DNA of 64,000 bases from Alopecurus myosuroides (GCA_028641055.1 CM054060.1:209398445-209462444); one strand, 5' to 3'; positions 18,490-31,339 are shown, numbered from the stretch's first letter. Notes: generated by a model not told the origin, from the sequence alone. Program-made: numbers and translations.

Positions 18490-21400
18490 TTGTGATTTTT
18501 GCATTTTCCAAAAATCAGGGATGGTACAGAATCTTGGGAATCCAAGACCCATGACACACTATAACACACATGGTATGGTGTACCTTGGGATTTGGTGGCA
18601 TTCACACGATCTAGAGGCCCCTCTCCGGAGAAACCATGGCCCCGCTGGGGAAAAATACGGAACTGTTGTTCTGGCCCCTCTACGTTAGGCATAAGGGGGT
18701 AGCAAAGTGGAACCAACTGCTTGGTTTTATTAGGTTAGGCCCAAGGAACACCAAAGAAAAGGGTAGGGCCCACCTCCTGGCAAGATTCCCGCCATTCCGT
18801 GAGATCTGGGAGTTTCGGGCTCTGAGTAGTCCTGGAACCCATGAAAGAGAATGCGGCGCCGGTGAAGCCATAACACAAAGAGTGAGGGAATCTTGGGCAT
18901 ACAAGACCCATGCCACAATCTAACACATATGGTTTGGCATACCCTAGGATTGGGTGGGAATTCAGACGCTCCGGAGCCCCTCCCCGGAGAAACCCTAGGT
19001 CTGTTGTAGAAAAAGAAGAAACTGCCGGTCTGGGCCCTCTACGTGTGTTGGAAAGGGGTAGAAAAGTGGAACTAATTGCTTGGTTGTGTTATTTTAGGCC
19101 CAAGTAACACCAAATAAAATGGTAGGACCCACCTCTTGGCAAGATTCCCCCTATTTCGTCAGATTCGGGAGTTTCGGGCTCTAAATAGTTCTGGAACCCG
19201 CTAGAGAGAATCCGACGCCGGCGAAGACCTAACACACAAACAGAGGGAATCTTGGTCATCCAAGACCCATGACACGCTATAACACACATGGTATGGAATA
19301 CCATGGGATTTCGTGCTATTTGGACGATCTAGAGCCCCTCTCCAGAGAAACCCTAGCCCCGCTGGGATAATAGACGGAACTGCTGTTCTGGCCCCTCAAA
19401 ATGAGCCGGAAGGGGGTAGAAAGTGGAACCAACTGCTTGCTTGGGTTATTTTAGGCCCAATGAACACCGAAGACAATGGTAGAGCCCACCTCTTGGCAGG
19501 ATTCCCCATGTTTCGTCACATCCGGGATTTTCGGGCTCTGAGTAGTCCTTCAACCCGCTAGAGAGAATCTGACGCCGGTGAAGCCATAACACACCGAGTG
19601 AGGAAATCTTGGGCATCCAAGACCCATGAAACAGTCTAACACACATGGTATGTCATACCATGGGATTTGTTGGCATTGAGACGATCTGGAGGCCCCTCTC
19701 CGAAGAAACCATAGCCCCGCAGGGCAAAAAGACGAAATTATCGTTCTGGCCCCTCTATGTGAGCCGGAAGGGGGTAGCAAAGTGGAACCAACTGCTTGGT
19801 TGTGTTAGTTTAGGCCTAATGAACACCCAAGACAATGGAAGGGCCCATCTCTTGGTAAGATTCCTCGATTTCCGTCAGTTCCGGGCTCTAAGTAGTCCTG
19901 GAACCCGCCAGAGAGAATCCGACGCGGTGAAGCCCTAACACACAGAGAGAGAGAGAGGGAATCTTGGGCATCCAAGACCCACGACACACTATAACACACA
20001 TGTTATGTAATACCATGGGATTTGGTGGAATTCAGACGATCTGGAGGCCCCTCTCCGGAGAAACCATGCATAGCCCCGCTGGGAAAAAGACGGAACTGCC
20101 ATTCTGACCCCTCTACGTTAGGCAGAAGGGGGTAGCAAAGTGGAACCAACTGCTTGGTTGTATTAGGTTAGGCCCAAGTAACACCCAACAAAATGGTAGG
20201 GCCCACCTCTTGGCTAGATTCCCCCAGTTCCGTCAGATCCGGGAGTTTCAGGATCTAAGTAATCCTGGAACCCGTCAGAGAGAATCTGACGCCGGTCAAG
20301 CCCTAACACGGAGAGAGCGAGTGAATCTTGGGAATACAAGACTCATGCCACACTATAACACACATGTTATGCCATACCATGGGATTTGGTGGCATTCAGA
20401 CTATCCGGAGCTAGCCCCCTCTCCTGACAAACCATAGCACCGCTGGGAAAAACACGGAACTACCGTTTTGGCCCCTCTACTTGAGCCGAAAAGGGGTAGA
20501 AAAGTGGAACCAATTGACTTTTTGTGTTAGGTTAGGCCCAAGGAACACCCAATAAAATGGTTGGTCCCACCTGTTGGCAAGATTCCCCGAGTTCCAGCAG
20601 TTTAGGGAGTTTCGGGCTCTAAGTAGTCCTGGAACCCGCCAGAGAGAATCTGACGCGCCGGTGAAGCCAACACAGAGAGAGAGAGGTAATCTTGGGCATC
20701 CAATACCCATGACACACTATTTACACGCACATGTTATGGCATACCATGGTGTATTTAGTGGCATTCAGACGATCTGGAGCCTCTCTCTAGAGAAACCATA
20801 GCCCCGCTGGAAAAAAGACGGAACTGCCGTTTTGGCCCCTCTACGTGAGCCGGAAAGGGTCAGCAAAGTGGAACCAATTACTTGGCTGTGTTAGCTTATG
20901 CCCAAGTAACACCCAATAAAATGGTAGGTCCCACCTCTTGGCAAGATTCCCCCTGTTCCGTGAGATCCGGGAGTTTCGGGCTCTAAGTAGAACCCACGAA
21001 AGAGAATCTAACGCCGGTGAAGCCATAACACAGGGAGTAAGGGAATCTTGGAATCCAATACCCATGCCACACTCTAACACACAAGGTATGGCATACCGTG
21101 GGATTTGGTGGCATTCAGACGGTCCGGAGGCCCCTCTCCAAAGAAACCATAGCCCCGCTGGGAAAAAGATGGAACTGCCGTTCTGGCCCGTCTACATGAG
21201 CCGGAATGGGGTAACAAAGAGGAACAAATTGCTTGGTTGTGTTAGGTTAGGCCCAAGTAACACCCAATACAATGGTAGGTCCCACCTCTTGGCAAGACTC
21301 CCCCTATTCTGTGAGATCTGGGAGTTTCGGGCTCTGAGTAGTCCTGGAACCCGTGAAAGAGAATGCGGCGCCAGTGAAGTAATCATGGGCTCCAGAGAAA

Positions 21401-24400
21401 CCATAGCCCCGCTGGGAAAAAGACAGAACTGCCGTTTCGGCCCCTCTTCTTGAGCCGGAAAGGGGTAGAAAAGTGGAACCAATTGCTTTTTTGTGTTAGG
21501 TTAGTCTCAAGGAACACCCAAGAAAAATGGTTGGGCCCACCTGTTGGCAAGATTCCCCGAGTTCCATCAGTTTAGGGTGTTTCGGGCTCTAAGTAATCTT
21601 GGAACCCGCCAGAGAGAATCTGCGCGCCGGTGAAGCCATAAAAGAGAGAGAGAGAGAGAGGGAATTTTGGGCATCCAAGACCCATGACACATTATAAACA
21701 CACATGGTATGGAATACCATGGTGTATTTGGTGGCATTCATACGATCTGGAGTCCCCTCTCTAGAGAAACCATAGCCCCGCTGGGAAAAAGACGGAACTG
21801 TCGTTTTGGCCCCTCTACGTGAGCCGGAAAGGGGTAGCAAAGTGGAACCAATTACTTTGTTGTGTTAGGTTATTCCCAAGTAACACCCAATAAAATGGTA
21901 GGTCCCACCTCTTGGCAAGCTTCCCCCCGTTCCGTGAGATCCGGGAGTTTCGGGCTCTAAGTAGAACCTGCGAAAAAGAATCTGACGCCGGTGAAGCCAT
22001 AACACAGGGAGTAACGGAATTTTGGGAATCCAATACCCATGACACACTCTAACAAACAAGTTATGGAATACTGTAGGATTTGGTGGCATTCAGACGGTCC
22101 GGAGGCCCCTCTCCAGAGAAACCATAGCCCCGGTGGGAAAAAGACGGAACTGCCGTTCTGGCCCGTCTACGTGAGCCGGAATGGGGTAACAAGCGGAACC
22201 AATTGCTTGGTTGTGTCAGGTTAGGCCCAAGTAAAACCCAAGGCAATGGTAGGTCCCATCTCTTGGCAAGATTCCCCCCCCCCCATTCCGTGAGATCTGG
22301 GAGTTTCGGGCTCTGAGTAGTCTTGTAACCCTTGAAAGAGAATGTGGCGCCGGTGAAGACATAACACAAAGAGTGAGGGAATATTGGGCATCCAAGACCA
22401 ATTCCACAATCTAACACACATGGTTTGGCATACCCTAGGATTGGGTGGGAATTCAGACGCTTCGGAGCCCTCGCCGGAGAAACCCTAGATGTGCGTGAGA
22501 AAAAGAAGAAAATGCCGGTCTAGCCCCTCTACGTGAGCCGGAAAGGGGTAGCAAAGTGGAAATAATTGCTTATTTGTGTTATTTTAGGCCCAAGTAACAC
22601 CAAATAAAATGGTAGGACCCACCTCTTGGCAAGATTCCCCCTGTTCCGTAAGATCCGGGAGTTTCGGCCTCTAAATAGTTTTGGAACCCGCTAGAGAGAA
22701 TCCGACGCCGGCGAAGGCCTAACACAAAAATAGAGGGAATCTTGGGCATACAAGACCCATGACACACTATAACACACATGGTATGGCATACCATGGGATT
22801 TGGTGGTATTCAGACGATCCAGACCCACTCTCCGGAGAAACCCTAGCCCCGCTGGGAAAACAGGCGGAACTGCCGTTCTAGCCCCTCTACATGAGCCGGA
22901 AGGGGGTAGAAAAGTGGAACCAACTGCTTGGTTGTGTTATTTTAGGCCCAATGAACACCCAAGACAATGGTAGGTCCCACCTCTTGGTAGGATTCCCCCT
23001 GTTTCGTCACATGTGAGAGTTTCGGGCTTTGAGTAGTCCTTGAACCCGTTAGACAGAATCCGACGCCAAGGAAGCCATAACACACCGAGTGAGGGAATGT
23101 TGGGAATCCAAGACCCATGAAAAACTATTAAACACATGGTATGTCATACCATGGGATTTGGTGGTATTCAAACGATCCGGAGCCCCCTCTCCGTAGAAAA
23201 CCATAGCCCCGCTAGGAAAAAATACGGAATTGCCGTTCTGGCCCCTCTACGTGAGCCGGCAAGGGGTAGCAAAGTTGAACCAACTGCTTGGTTGTGTTAG
23301 TTTAGGCCCAACGAACACCCAAGACAATGGTAGGGCCCACCTCTTGGCAAGATTCCTCGAGTTTCGTCAGTTCCGGGAGTTTCGGGCTCTAAGTGGTCAT
23401 GGAACCCACTAGAGAGAATCCGACGCTGGTGAAGCCCTAAAAAAGAGAGAGGAAATCTAGGGCATCCAAGATCCACGAAACACTATAACACACATGTTAT
23501 GTAATACCGTGGGATTTGGTGGCATTCATACGATCTGGAGGCCCTTCTCCGGAGAAACCTTGCATAGCCCCGCTGGAAAAAAAGACGGAACTGCCGTTCT
23601 GGCCCCTCTATGTTAGGCGGAAGGGGGTACTAAAGTGGAACCAAGGAACACCCAACAAAATGGTAGGGACCACCTCTTGGAAAGATTCCCCCAGTTCCGT
23701 TAGATCCGAGAGTTTTAGGCTCTAAGTAATCCTGGAACCCGCCAGAGAGAATCTGACGCCGGTGAAGCCCTAACACAGAGAGAGCGAGTAAATCTTGGGA
23801 ATACAAGACCTATTCCACACTCTAACGCACATGGTATGCCATACCATGGGATTTGGTGGCATTCAGACGATCCAGAGCCCCCTCTCCAGAGAAACCATAG
23901 CCCCGCTGGGAAAAAAGACGGAAATGCCGTTTTGGCCCTCTACTTAAGCCAGAAAGGGGTATCAAAGTGGAACCAATTGCTTTTTTGTGTTAGGTTAGGC
24001 CCAAGGAACACCCAAGAAAATGGTTCGGCCCACCCGTTGGCAAGATTCCCCGAGTTCCATCAGTTTAGGGAGTTTCGGGCTCTAAGTAGTCTTGGAACCC
24101 GCTAGAGAGAATCTGACGCGACGGTGAAGCACTAACATAGAGAGAGAGAGAGGGGAATCTTGGGAATCCAAGACCCATGACACAATATACACACACATGG
24201 TATGGCATACCATGGTGTATTTTGTGGCATTCAGACGATCTGGAGGCCCCTCTCTAGAGAAACCATAGCCCCGCTGGGAAAAAGACGGAACTGCCGTTTT
24301 GGCCCCTCTACGTGAGCCGGAAAGGGGTAGCAAAGTGGAACCAATTACTTGGATGTGTTAGGTTAGTACCAAGTAACACTCAATAAAATGTTAGGTCCCA

Positions 24401-25857
24401 CCTCTTGGCAAGATTCCCCCCGTTCCGTGAGATCCGGGAGTTTCGGGCTCTAAGTAGAAACCGCAGAAGAGAATCTGATGCCGGTGAAGCGATAACAAAG
24501 GGAGTAAGGGAATATTGGGCATCCAATACCCGTGCCACACTCTAACACACACAAGGTATGGCATACCGTGGGATTTGGTGGCATTCAGACGATCCGGAGG
24601 CCCCTCTCCAGAGAAACCATAGCCCCGCTGGGAAAAGACGGAACTGCCGTTCTGGCCCCTCTACGTGAGCCGAAATGGGGTAGGAAAGCGGAACCAATTT
24701 ATTGGTTGTGTTAGGTTAGGACCAAGTAACACCCAAGAAAATGGTAGGTCACACCTCTTGGCAAGATTCCCCCCATTTCGTGAGATTTGGGAGTTTCAGG
24801 CTCTGAGTAGTCCTGGAACCCGTGAAAGAGAATGCGGCTCCGGTGAAGCCATAACACAAAGAGTAAGGGAATCTTGGGCATCCAAGACCCATGCCACGAT
24901 CTAACACACATGGTTTCGCATACCCTAGGATTGGGTGGGAATTCAGACGCTCCGGAGCCCCTCGCCGGAGAAACCCTAGGTGTGCGGGAGAAAAAGAAGA
25001 AAGTGACGGTCTGGCCCCTCTACGTGAGCCGGAAAGGGGTAGCAAAGTGGAAATAATTGATTGTTTGTGTTAGTTTAGGCCCAAGTAACACCAAATAAAA
25101 TGGTAGAACCCACCTATTGGCAAGATTCCCCCTGTTCTGTTAGATCCGGGAGTTTCGGGCTCTAAATAGTTTTGGAACCCGCTAGAGAGAATCCGACGCC
25201 GGCGAAGGCCTAACACACAAAGAGATGGAATCTTGGGCATAAAAGACACATGACACACTATAACACACATGGTATGCCACATACCATGGGATTTGGTGGT
25301 ATTCAGACGATCCAGAGCCCCTCTCCGGAGAAACCCTAGCCCCGCTGGGAAAAAAGACAGAACTGCTGTTTTGGCCCGTCTACGTAGCCGGAAGGGGGTA
25401 GTAAAGTGGAAGTAATTGCTTTGTTGTGTTAGGTTAGGCCCAAGTAACACCAAGACAATGTTAGGGCCCACCTCTTGGCAGGATTCCCCCTGTTTCGTCA
25501 CATCCGGGAGTTTCGGGCTCTGAGTAGTCCTTGAACCCGCTAGAGAGAATCCGACGCCGGTGAAGCCATAACACACCGAGTGAGGGAATATTTGGCATCC
25601 AAGACCCATGGAACACTATAACACACATGGTATGTCATACCATGGGATTTGGTGGCATTCAGACAATCCGGAGCCCTTCTCCGGAGAAACCATAGCCTCG
25701 CTAGGTAAAAAGACGGAACTGCAGTTCTGGCCCCTCTATGTGAGCCGGAAGGGGGTAGCAAAGTGGAACCAAGTGCTTGGTTTTGTTAGATTAGGACCAA
25801 TGAACACCCAAGACAATGGTAGGGCCCACCTCTTGGCAAGATTCCCTCGCTTCGCTG
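18490..25857. repeat. ~358-bp satellite array with seven-monomer higher-order structure
   Basis: A near-palindrome of the form GGTATGNCATACC marks each monomer. I located 20 copies, from about 18572 to 25629, usually 352-368 bp apart. One 621-bp gap near 21085-21706 contains a truncated monomer, and one step is 338 bp. Variants recur in order: GGTTTGGCATACCCTAGG (18931, 22422, 24911), GGTATGGAATACC, GGTATGTCATACC, TTATGTAATACC, TATGCCATACC, one followed by ATGGTGTATT (20733, 21706, 24199), and one with ACCGTGG. The full unit is about 2,489 bp. Short frames here are not genes. Confidence 0.92.
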
Positions 25858-26440
25858 GAACATTGATCTGTTGACCAGAAGTCAACCTTTTGGTCTACCC
25901 CTATGACCAGTGTCGGAAGGGGGTAGACCTCAATACTATTTTGCTTGGTTGTGTTAGGTTAGACCTAAGCTACATTAATAACCAAAATCTAGCTATACTT
26001 TTAACAATATTCCCTCCGGTTTGCCCGAATGGGGGAGCATCGACGGTTCGAGATCTATAAGTGTAGTGCATAATCTTCCTATGTGATGCCGGTGAAACCA
26101 GTCACACCTATGGGTAGTATATTGGCCCCTCCCCACCTTGATCCCAGCACATGTTTAAGCATTCTTAGTGCCCCACCATGGTTTACATAGGATTCCGACA
26201 CTTTAGAGCCCAACGCTTCACTAGAACATTGATCTGTTGACCAGAAGTCAACCTTTTGGTCTACCCCTATGACCGCGTTGGAAGGGGGTAGTACACAATA
26301 CTATTTTGTTTGGTTGTGTTAGGTTAGGCCATAACTACATTAATAACCAAAAATCTAGCTATACTTTTAACAATATTCCCTCTGTTTTCCCCGAAAGGGG
26401 GGCATCGAATGTTTATAACTAAACTGGAGTAGTACATATA
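25858..26440. repeat. Diverged satellite relative at the array edge
   Basis: CATTGATCTGTTGACCAGAA occurs at 25861 and again at about 26227, with matching downstream sequence, giving a period near 366 bp. It shares short blocks with the main satellite (TTGGTTGTGTTAGGTTAG, GGAAGGGGGTAG, GCCGGTGAA). Confidence 0.75.
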
Positions 26441-26960
26441 TATTAGTAAGTATAGATCATTACATTCTAATTAAAAATACGGCGGGAAATATAAATTAGG
26501 CCTAAACTATCCTAGACGCCGGTCCGGCCGTCCTCCTCGTCATCGCTCGCTGCCATGCTGGCCTGGTCATCATTCGGCGCCATGGACGGTGCACGCGTCG
26601 AAGCACGCGTCCCGTCGGAGTAAATGGCGGCAACATACAAACCGCAATGACCCTGGTGCCGCTTGGGGAGCCGGGAAGGCTGCATACCGCGTTAATGCTA
26701 GGCGTGCGGCAGAGGCGAAGCACCGTCCCGCCGCCTGGTGCAGGTCGCGTCCCATCGTCGCCATTACGCACGGCAGGCTAATTTGTGGTGAATTTGGGTC
26801 ACTGATTGGTGGCCCCGCGGTGTCCCGGGCCCGACTTGCCAGTGACTAAATGTCACATCATTCTATGTTGACTAAGTCAGCCGGCGCGTTCCCACCATGC
26901 ATGCATGCGCACACGACATGGCGACCAGTCGAAACGGTGCGGCCTCGAAACGGCACTCCG
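26441..26960. other. Upstream region of a gene fragment, no gene seen
   Basis: It becomes GC-rich from about 26510. Short frames on both strands have no recognisable content. It ends at a TATA box. Confidence 0.4.
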
Positions 26961-26968
26961 TATATAAA
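26961..26968 (+). promoter_or_regulatory. TATA box of the zf-XS-like gene fragment
   Basis: TATATAAA is followed about 30 bases later by a pyrimidine-rich, plant-type leader (CTCTCTCCATCATCC) and then by the coding-like exon. Confidence 0.6.
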
Positions 26969-27100
26969 GCTCCTGCCGCATCGCCTCTCTCCATCATCCA
27001 TTCTCCCCCATTTCTAGCAAAATAAACCCACTCCACATCGTCTCCCAGCCCTCCTTCTCTCCCAACTGCCGAGCGCACAACCGCGAGGTGGTTCGGTAGA

Positions 27101-28867
27101 GTGGAAGGTTCGCAACAGAAGAATGACGGCGTCGTCCCTTCTGTTGTCGTCGCCGCAGGAGCCGCCCATGGCGGTTCAAGTTCGTCGCAGCCGCAGGATG
27201 TCGTCGTCGCCGCAGGTTCGTCGGCCGGCCATGGCGCTTTGAGTGCACCGCCTGCTCCTGCCGCGGTGGAGGCGCATGCTGCTTTCCGTCTCCTGGCAGA
27301 TCTGGGTGATCCCTACGGGGATTACCCGGCGTTCGACGAGGACGTCGACGACCAAGACTCTGAGCTATCTATGTCCAGGCCGGCTTAGTTTATTGTCAAA
27401 GATCCAGCGTTTGTGCATGACTGCACGCAAGTTCGGGCTTCTACTGTTTGTAGTCGCATGTATACTTTGGTTTTTTTTTTGTAAAGTTTGGGCTTCTGGT
27501 GTTTGCGGTTGCATCTGTTCTTTAGGGGTTCGAGGTTTTTTGTATTCGGGATTAAAAGGTTTGTAGTTCGATCTGTACCTAGGGGTTCCAGGGTTTATTG
27601 TACACGCAAGTTCAAGATTCAGAGGTCTGCTTGCATCTGTACTTAGAGACCAAAGGGAAAAACATTGTAGAAAAATAGACATGTACTAGACACTAAATTG
27701 ACAATATAGATGTCCTGCTGTGAAACTAATAACATCTATGCATGAATCTTTTTAAATGATCTTTTATATAGAGTTATGGATGATCAAATATAGATGAGAG
27801 TTGATTCAGAGGCTGTAGTTGCATCTGTACTTAGGGGTTCGCAGGTTTTTTGTATTTTAGAGATTTAGAGGTTGTAGTTGCATCTGTTCTTATGGCTTCT
27901 AGTTTTTTGTGTGCATGTTAGCATGCATGTGAGTTAGAGATTCTACGTTTTTTGGAGGCATTTTCAATTTGTGTAGTTATTTTGCCTCGCAGACACTCTT
28001 GACACATTATGAATTTGTTGCAAAATCACATATTGTACCCCGTGCATGATAATTACTTGATCCAGTTTATGCATATAATTAAAGAACGATTCTTGTATGA
28101 TATTTTTGATCTGGTAAGGTATAGTAACATGTCCTGATTAGAATATTAATCTGTTGAATGTTATCTTAGATCATCAATGAATTCCTGATGTGTTATTATC
28201 TGTTTTTGTGCATTAGTTCACCAAATATATATAGTGGAAACTGTAATGTTGTATAAAATTCGACACATTGTTCTCAACATTGATGTCCTCTTTAGGGCGC
28301 ATCTGCTAAATAAGTTACTTGATGAAGTGTATGCAAATAAATGAAGAACTACTATTTCTTTATGTTTTTTGTGATCTGTTTAGGTATATTATTCTTTTGC
28401 CAATAAGATTGTGTTGCTAACTTTTGTTTTATTGCAAATTTGTAGGAAGAAGATCTGAAAGTCGGCTCGGGTGCGGACGATAGGGCTGCGAAGAGCAGAC
28501 ATGTCCTGAGGAAGCTGCAGGCGAGCACCATTCGGTACCGTCGTTACAGCAACTTGTTCTGCCCTTTCCGTGTCAGAAAGGTAGCCAACAATCGCAACAG
28601 CATGATCCAACATGTCGTCGGTGTGGAAAAAGGCTCTAAGAATCGTGCGCCCCATGTTAGGGCCAAGCACGCTGCCTACTGGGTCTTCCTGAAGAAGATG
28701 CTTGCGCAGGATATCCTCGCAGGTCGTGCGGCACCTCCTCCTCGGCCTTTCTCCAATGATGCCAGGAGGGCCATGAAGGATCGGAATCGGGAGAACATGT
28801 TCCGCGGCTTTACTTCAACGAGGCAAAGAGGGCCATGAAGGCTCGGAAGCGGCGGAACATGATGTAG
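27101..28867 (+). pseudogene. Decayed two-exon gene with zf-XS-like segment
   Basis: Exon 1 (about 27101-27388) has two competing frames. An ATG at 27123 gives a short Arg/Ser-rich peptide that stops at 27241. A second frame lacking an ATG ends in an acidic stretch (GDYPAFDEDVDDQD) and stops at 27388. Exon 2 starts after the acceptor TTTGTAG at 28446 and is open to 28838. It contains RYSNLFCPFRVRK, IQHVVGVEKG and KHAAYWVFLKKML. This spacing recalls the XS zinc-finger family (CPxC ... QH..G ... A.H..), but the second Cys is Arg. A 62-bp duplication of AGGGCCATGAAGG-type sequence (28768 and 28830) shifts the frame near the end, and the duplicated copy ends at TAG 28867. The donor of the intron is unclear. 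It is probably a pseudogene. Confidence 0.45.
27490..27900 (+). repeat. Degenerate repeats in the presumed intron
   Basis: GTTGCATCTGT(A/T)CTTAGGGGTTC-like units recur about five times, several followed by GGTTTTTTGTATT. Spacing is irregular at about 60-90 bp. Confidence 0.55.
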
Positions 28868-29062
28868 CTGCTGCTGGTGCGCTCGTTGTTGCAGCTTGCC
28901 CGCTGTGTTTGTGTTATCTTTTACTTCTGGTAGTGTCGTCTGGTGTGTGCGTAGTAAGAACTTTTAAAGAAGCTCTATCATGTTAGTATGTAAGAACCTA
29001 ATATGTATATTATATTAGTATATGTTTCTTAACCCGATCATGTTTTAAGGATGTCAAAAAGA

Positions 29063-29163
29063 CTTATTAGGCATGATTTAGTAATAAGTGGATGTGACAA
29101 CTCATTGATCCGGTCGATCAATGAATTGTCACATCCCTATACTATTGGATCATGCCTAATAAG
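29063..29163. mobile_element. Foldback (MITE-like) inverted repeat
   Basis: The two ~48-bp arms start CTTATTAGGCATGAT and end ATCATGCCTAATAAG around a centre CATTGATC-CGGTC-GATCAATG. A few mismatches interrupt the stem. No clear target duplication was seen. It may be a small DNA-transposon derivative or simply a transcribed hairpin. Confidence 0.7.
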
Positions 29164-29760
29164 GCAATAGTTGGTGCAACATCACAAATGTGAGTAACAA
29201 TACTCGATCTTTGGTGTGTGGAAATGAGTCAGCCTCTCCCCCCACCACTAGGCATTGTCTTATTTTGCAATTATTTGCTAACTAAAATAAAGAAGAATCT
29301 GAAAAAGTAGAATAAAAATGCGATCAGATCCTAATTAAGACTCTTTTCCTTTTGGTTATTTTTTTATTTTATTTTCAATCCAAAAAAAGAATAAATTATG
29401 ACTAACAGCCACGCGCCAAGTCTCCACGGAATCAGCCTCACGCAGGGTCCCACTCGCCAGCGTCTACGCGCCAAATCTCCACCACACCGCGCTCCTCGCC
29501 CACTCGGCTACTCCTCCACTGAAAGCGACCTCCACAGAAAGCCTCCACTTCGTCCTCCCGCCCCAAGGGCTTCGCCCTCCAACGTCCTCAGCGTCGTTCT
29601 CAAACAATGACTGGTAAGCCATGGTTCCCTCCCTTCCCCATCCTCAACAAAACGATGCGATGTAGGTTAGATGCCGGCAGATCTAGGTTTGATACCGGCG
29701 GATGTAGGTTAAATGTCGGCGGATGTAGGTCGCCGTTGATGTTTTAAGTTACCACCGGCC
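29164..29760. other. Upstream region of a three-exon gene
   Basis: AT-rich up to about 29400, then Pro/Ser-rich compositional frames, then a leader-like region. No domain is seen. Confidence 0.35.
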
Positions 29761-30040
29761 ATGGATCTAGATCACGCTACCGTTACAGGGCCCTCGGAGA
29801 TCGTTTCCCCCACCCAGATGGAGATCGACCTGAACAAGGCCTCGGAGCTCGCAAAGCCCCCTGTTATTCCGATAGCCGAGGTAAATAGCATATAAATTAG
29901 TCCTGTAGCCAAATGTTCTCTTGAGATTCATCTATCTCCTTTCGCCTTCGTCAACACTTCTTTGATTTTATTATTTTCGTATTTGGCTATAGGACCACAG
30001 TGCAGGCTGTGACTTCTGCAGCATGTCGCGTACTGAAATT

Positions 30041-30106
30041 CAGAAATTGGTGCAGCAGTCAGTTGAGACAATTCAGAAATTGGTGCAACAGTCAGTTGAG
30101 ACAATT
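30041..30106 (+). repeat. 33-bp in-frame tandem duplication in exon 2
   Basis: CAGAAATTGGTGCA(G/A)CAGTC begins two adjacent 33-bp copies (30041-30073, 30074-30106) that differ at about one base. Confidence 0.9.
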
Positions 30107-30794
30107 GAATCTCATCGTCTCTCTGAAGTTTGCAAGCTGGCTGATGATACCAGCGCTGAGAAGCTAATCTGTTTCGTCTGCTGCGAGGACAAGCTAGACA
30201 GGGCGATGAAACCTTCAAAAATGCTAGCACTCGAGTTGGAACTGCGGGAGCAAAAGAGAAGCTATATGATCATGCACGACTTGGTTAATAAGCTTGATTC
30301 TGAGCTGAAGAGTGTGAGGAAAATTTTGAAAGTAGCCGAAGAGAAGTGCGACATGCTCCAGAGGGGAAAGACACACTATTGGAGAGTGCGAAGGACACCA
30401 ATGTAAAGTTGAGATACATTCTTAGTTTCTTGCAAGATCATGGAATGAGGTAAAACTACTTTGCTCTTTAATTAGATTATGTCAACCTGCAATGCTTGCC
30501 AATGAGTCTAGTTGTTATTCATTTCTCTGTTTTGTTGCATGTACCGATGATTAAACTGGGCAATGCTAAAATCCAAAGGATTACTCCCCAGTACCTAGTA
30601 GCGTTTACACGGACATTGTTTGTTCATGCTCCCTGGTCCTGTGGAGCTTGACCCTTTGGACTTTTTTTGCAATGTATGTATGAGGCTTGCTTATATTTTA
30701 TGTTCATTCTCTATTCTGTGTGCCGATGATTAAACTCTGCACCTTTTCTCGGTGAGATATAGGCACTTACCTAGTGTTGTGTACAACTACATTT

Positions 30795-30972
30795 GTTCTG
30801 CATCTTCCTTGGTAAGTGTTCGATGATCTCATTGATTTCTGTGTGCTTCTTTACTATGAGGCCCCAATTATGATTTTATCTATAATGCATGAGCCATATT
30901 GGTTCTGCGTATTCCTTGGCAAGTGTTCGATAATTTCATTGATTTGTGTGTGCTTCTTTACTATGAGGCCCC
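30795..30972 (+). repeat. ~107-bp tandem duplication in intron 2
   Basis: GTTCTGC..., AAGTGTTCGAT and GTGTGCTTCTTTACTATGAG recur at 30795-30865 and 30902-30972. Confidence 0.85.
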
Positions 30973-31339
30973 TATCTAGGCTTGGTTCTCTGTCGATGAT
31001 TAATATGCAGCAATGTCTCCAACAGTTGGCGTACCATAGAAAAAAGAGTGTCATATTTGTGTTTGATCAGAGTGACGATGATTAAACCGTGCAATCTTAA
31101 AATGCAGAGGGAGACTCCTCTAGACCTAGTAGCGTTCACTAGGACCTAGTAGCTTGTTTATGCCACCGGGTCTAGCGGTTTATCACCTCTGTACATGTGT
31201 CATTTGTACACGTGAGGCAGTTTTGTCACTCATCTTTGTATGTTTGGAAGTATATCTGATTCTTTTTTGTAGATGTGCTAAACATGTATGATGCTTTTCT
31301 ACTAGTGTTTCTGTGGACGCGGTTTCGGAAAGTTCCAGT

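Noticed and set aside
18490..25857. Many 60-180 codon frames, including a 171-codon frame at 20938-21453
   Set aside because: They arise from satellite monomers, recur with the repeat and change with the variants; they are not genes.
18490..25857. Possible CRISPR-like regular repeats
   Set aside because: The repeat unit is ~358 bp without unique spacers and the setting is a plant nuclear genome.
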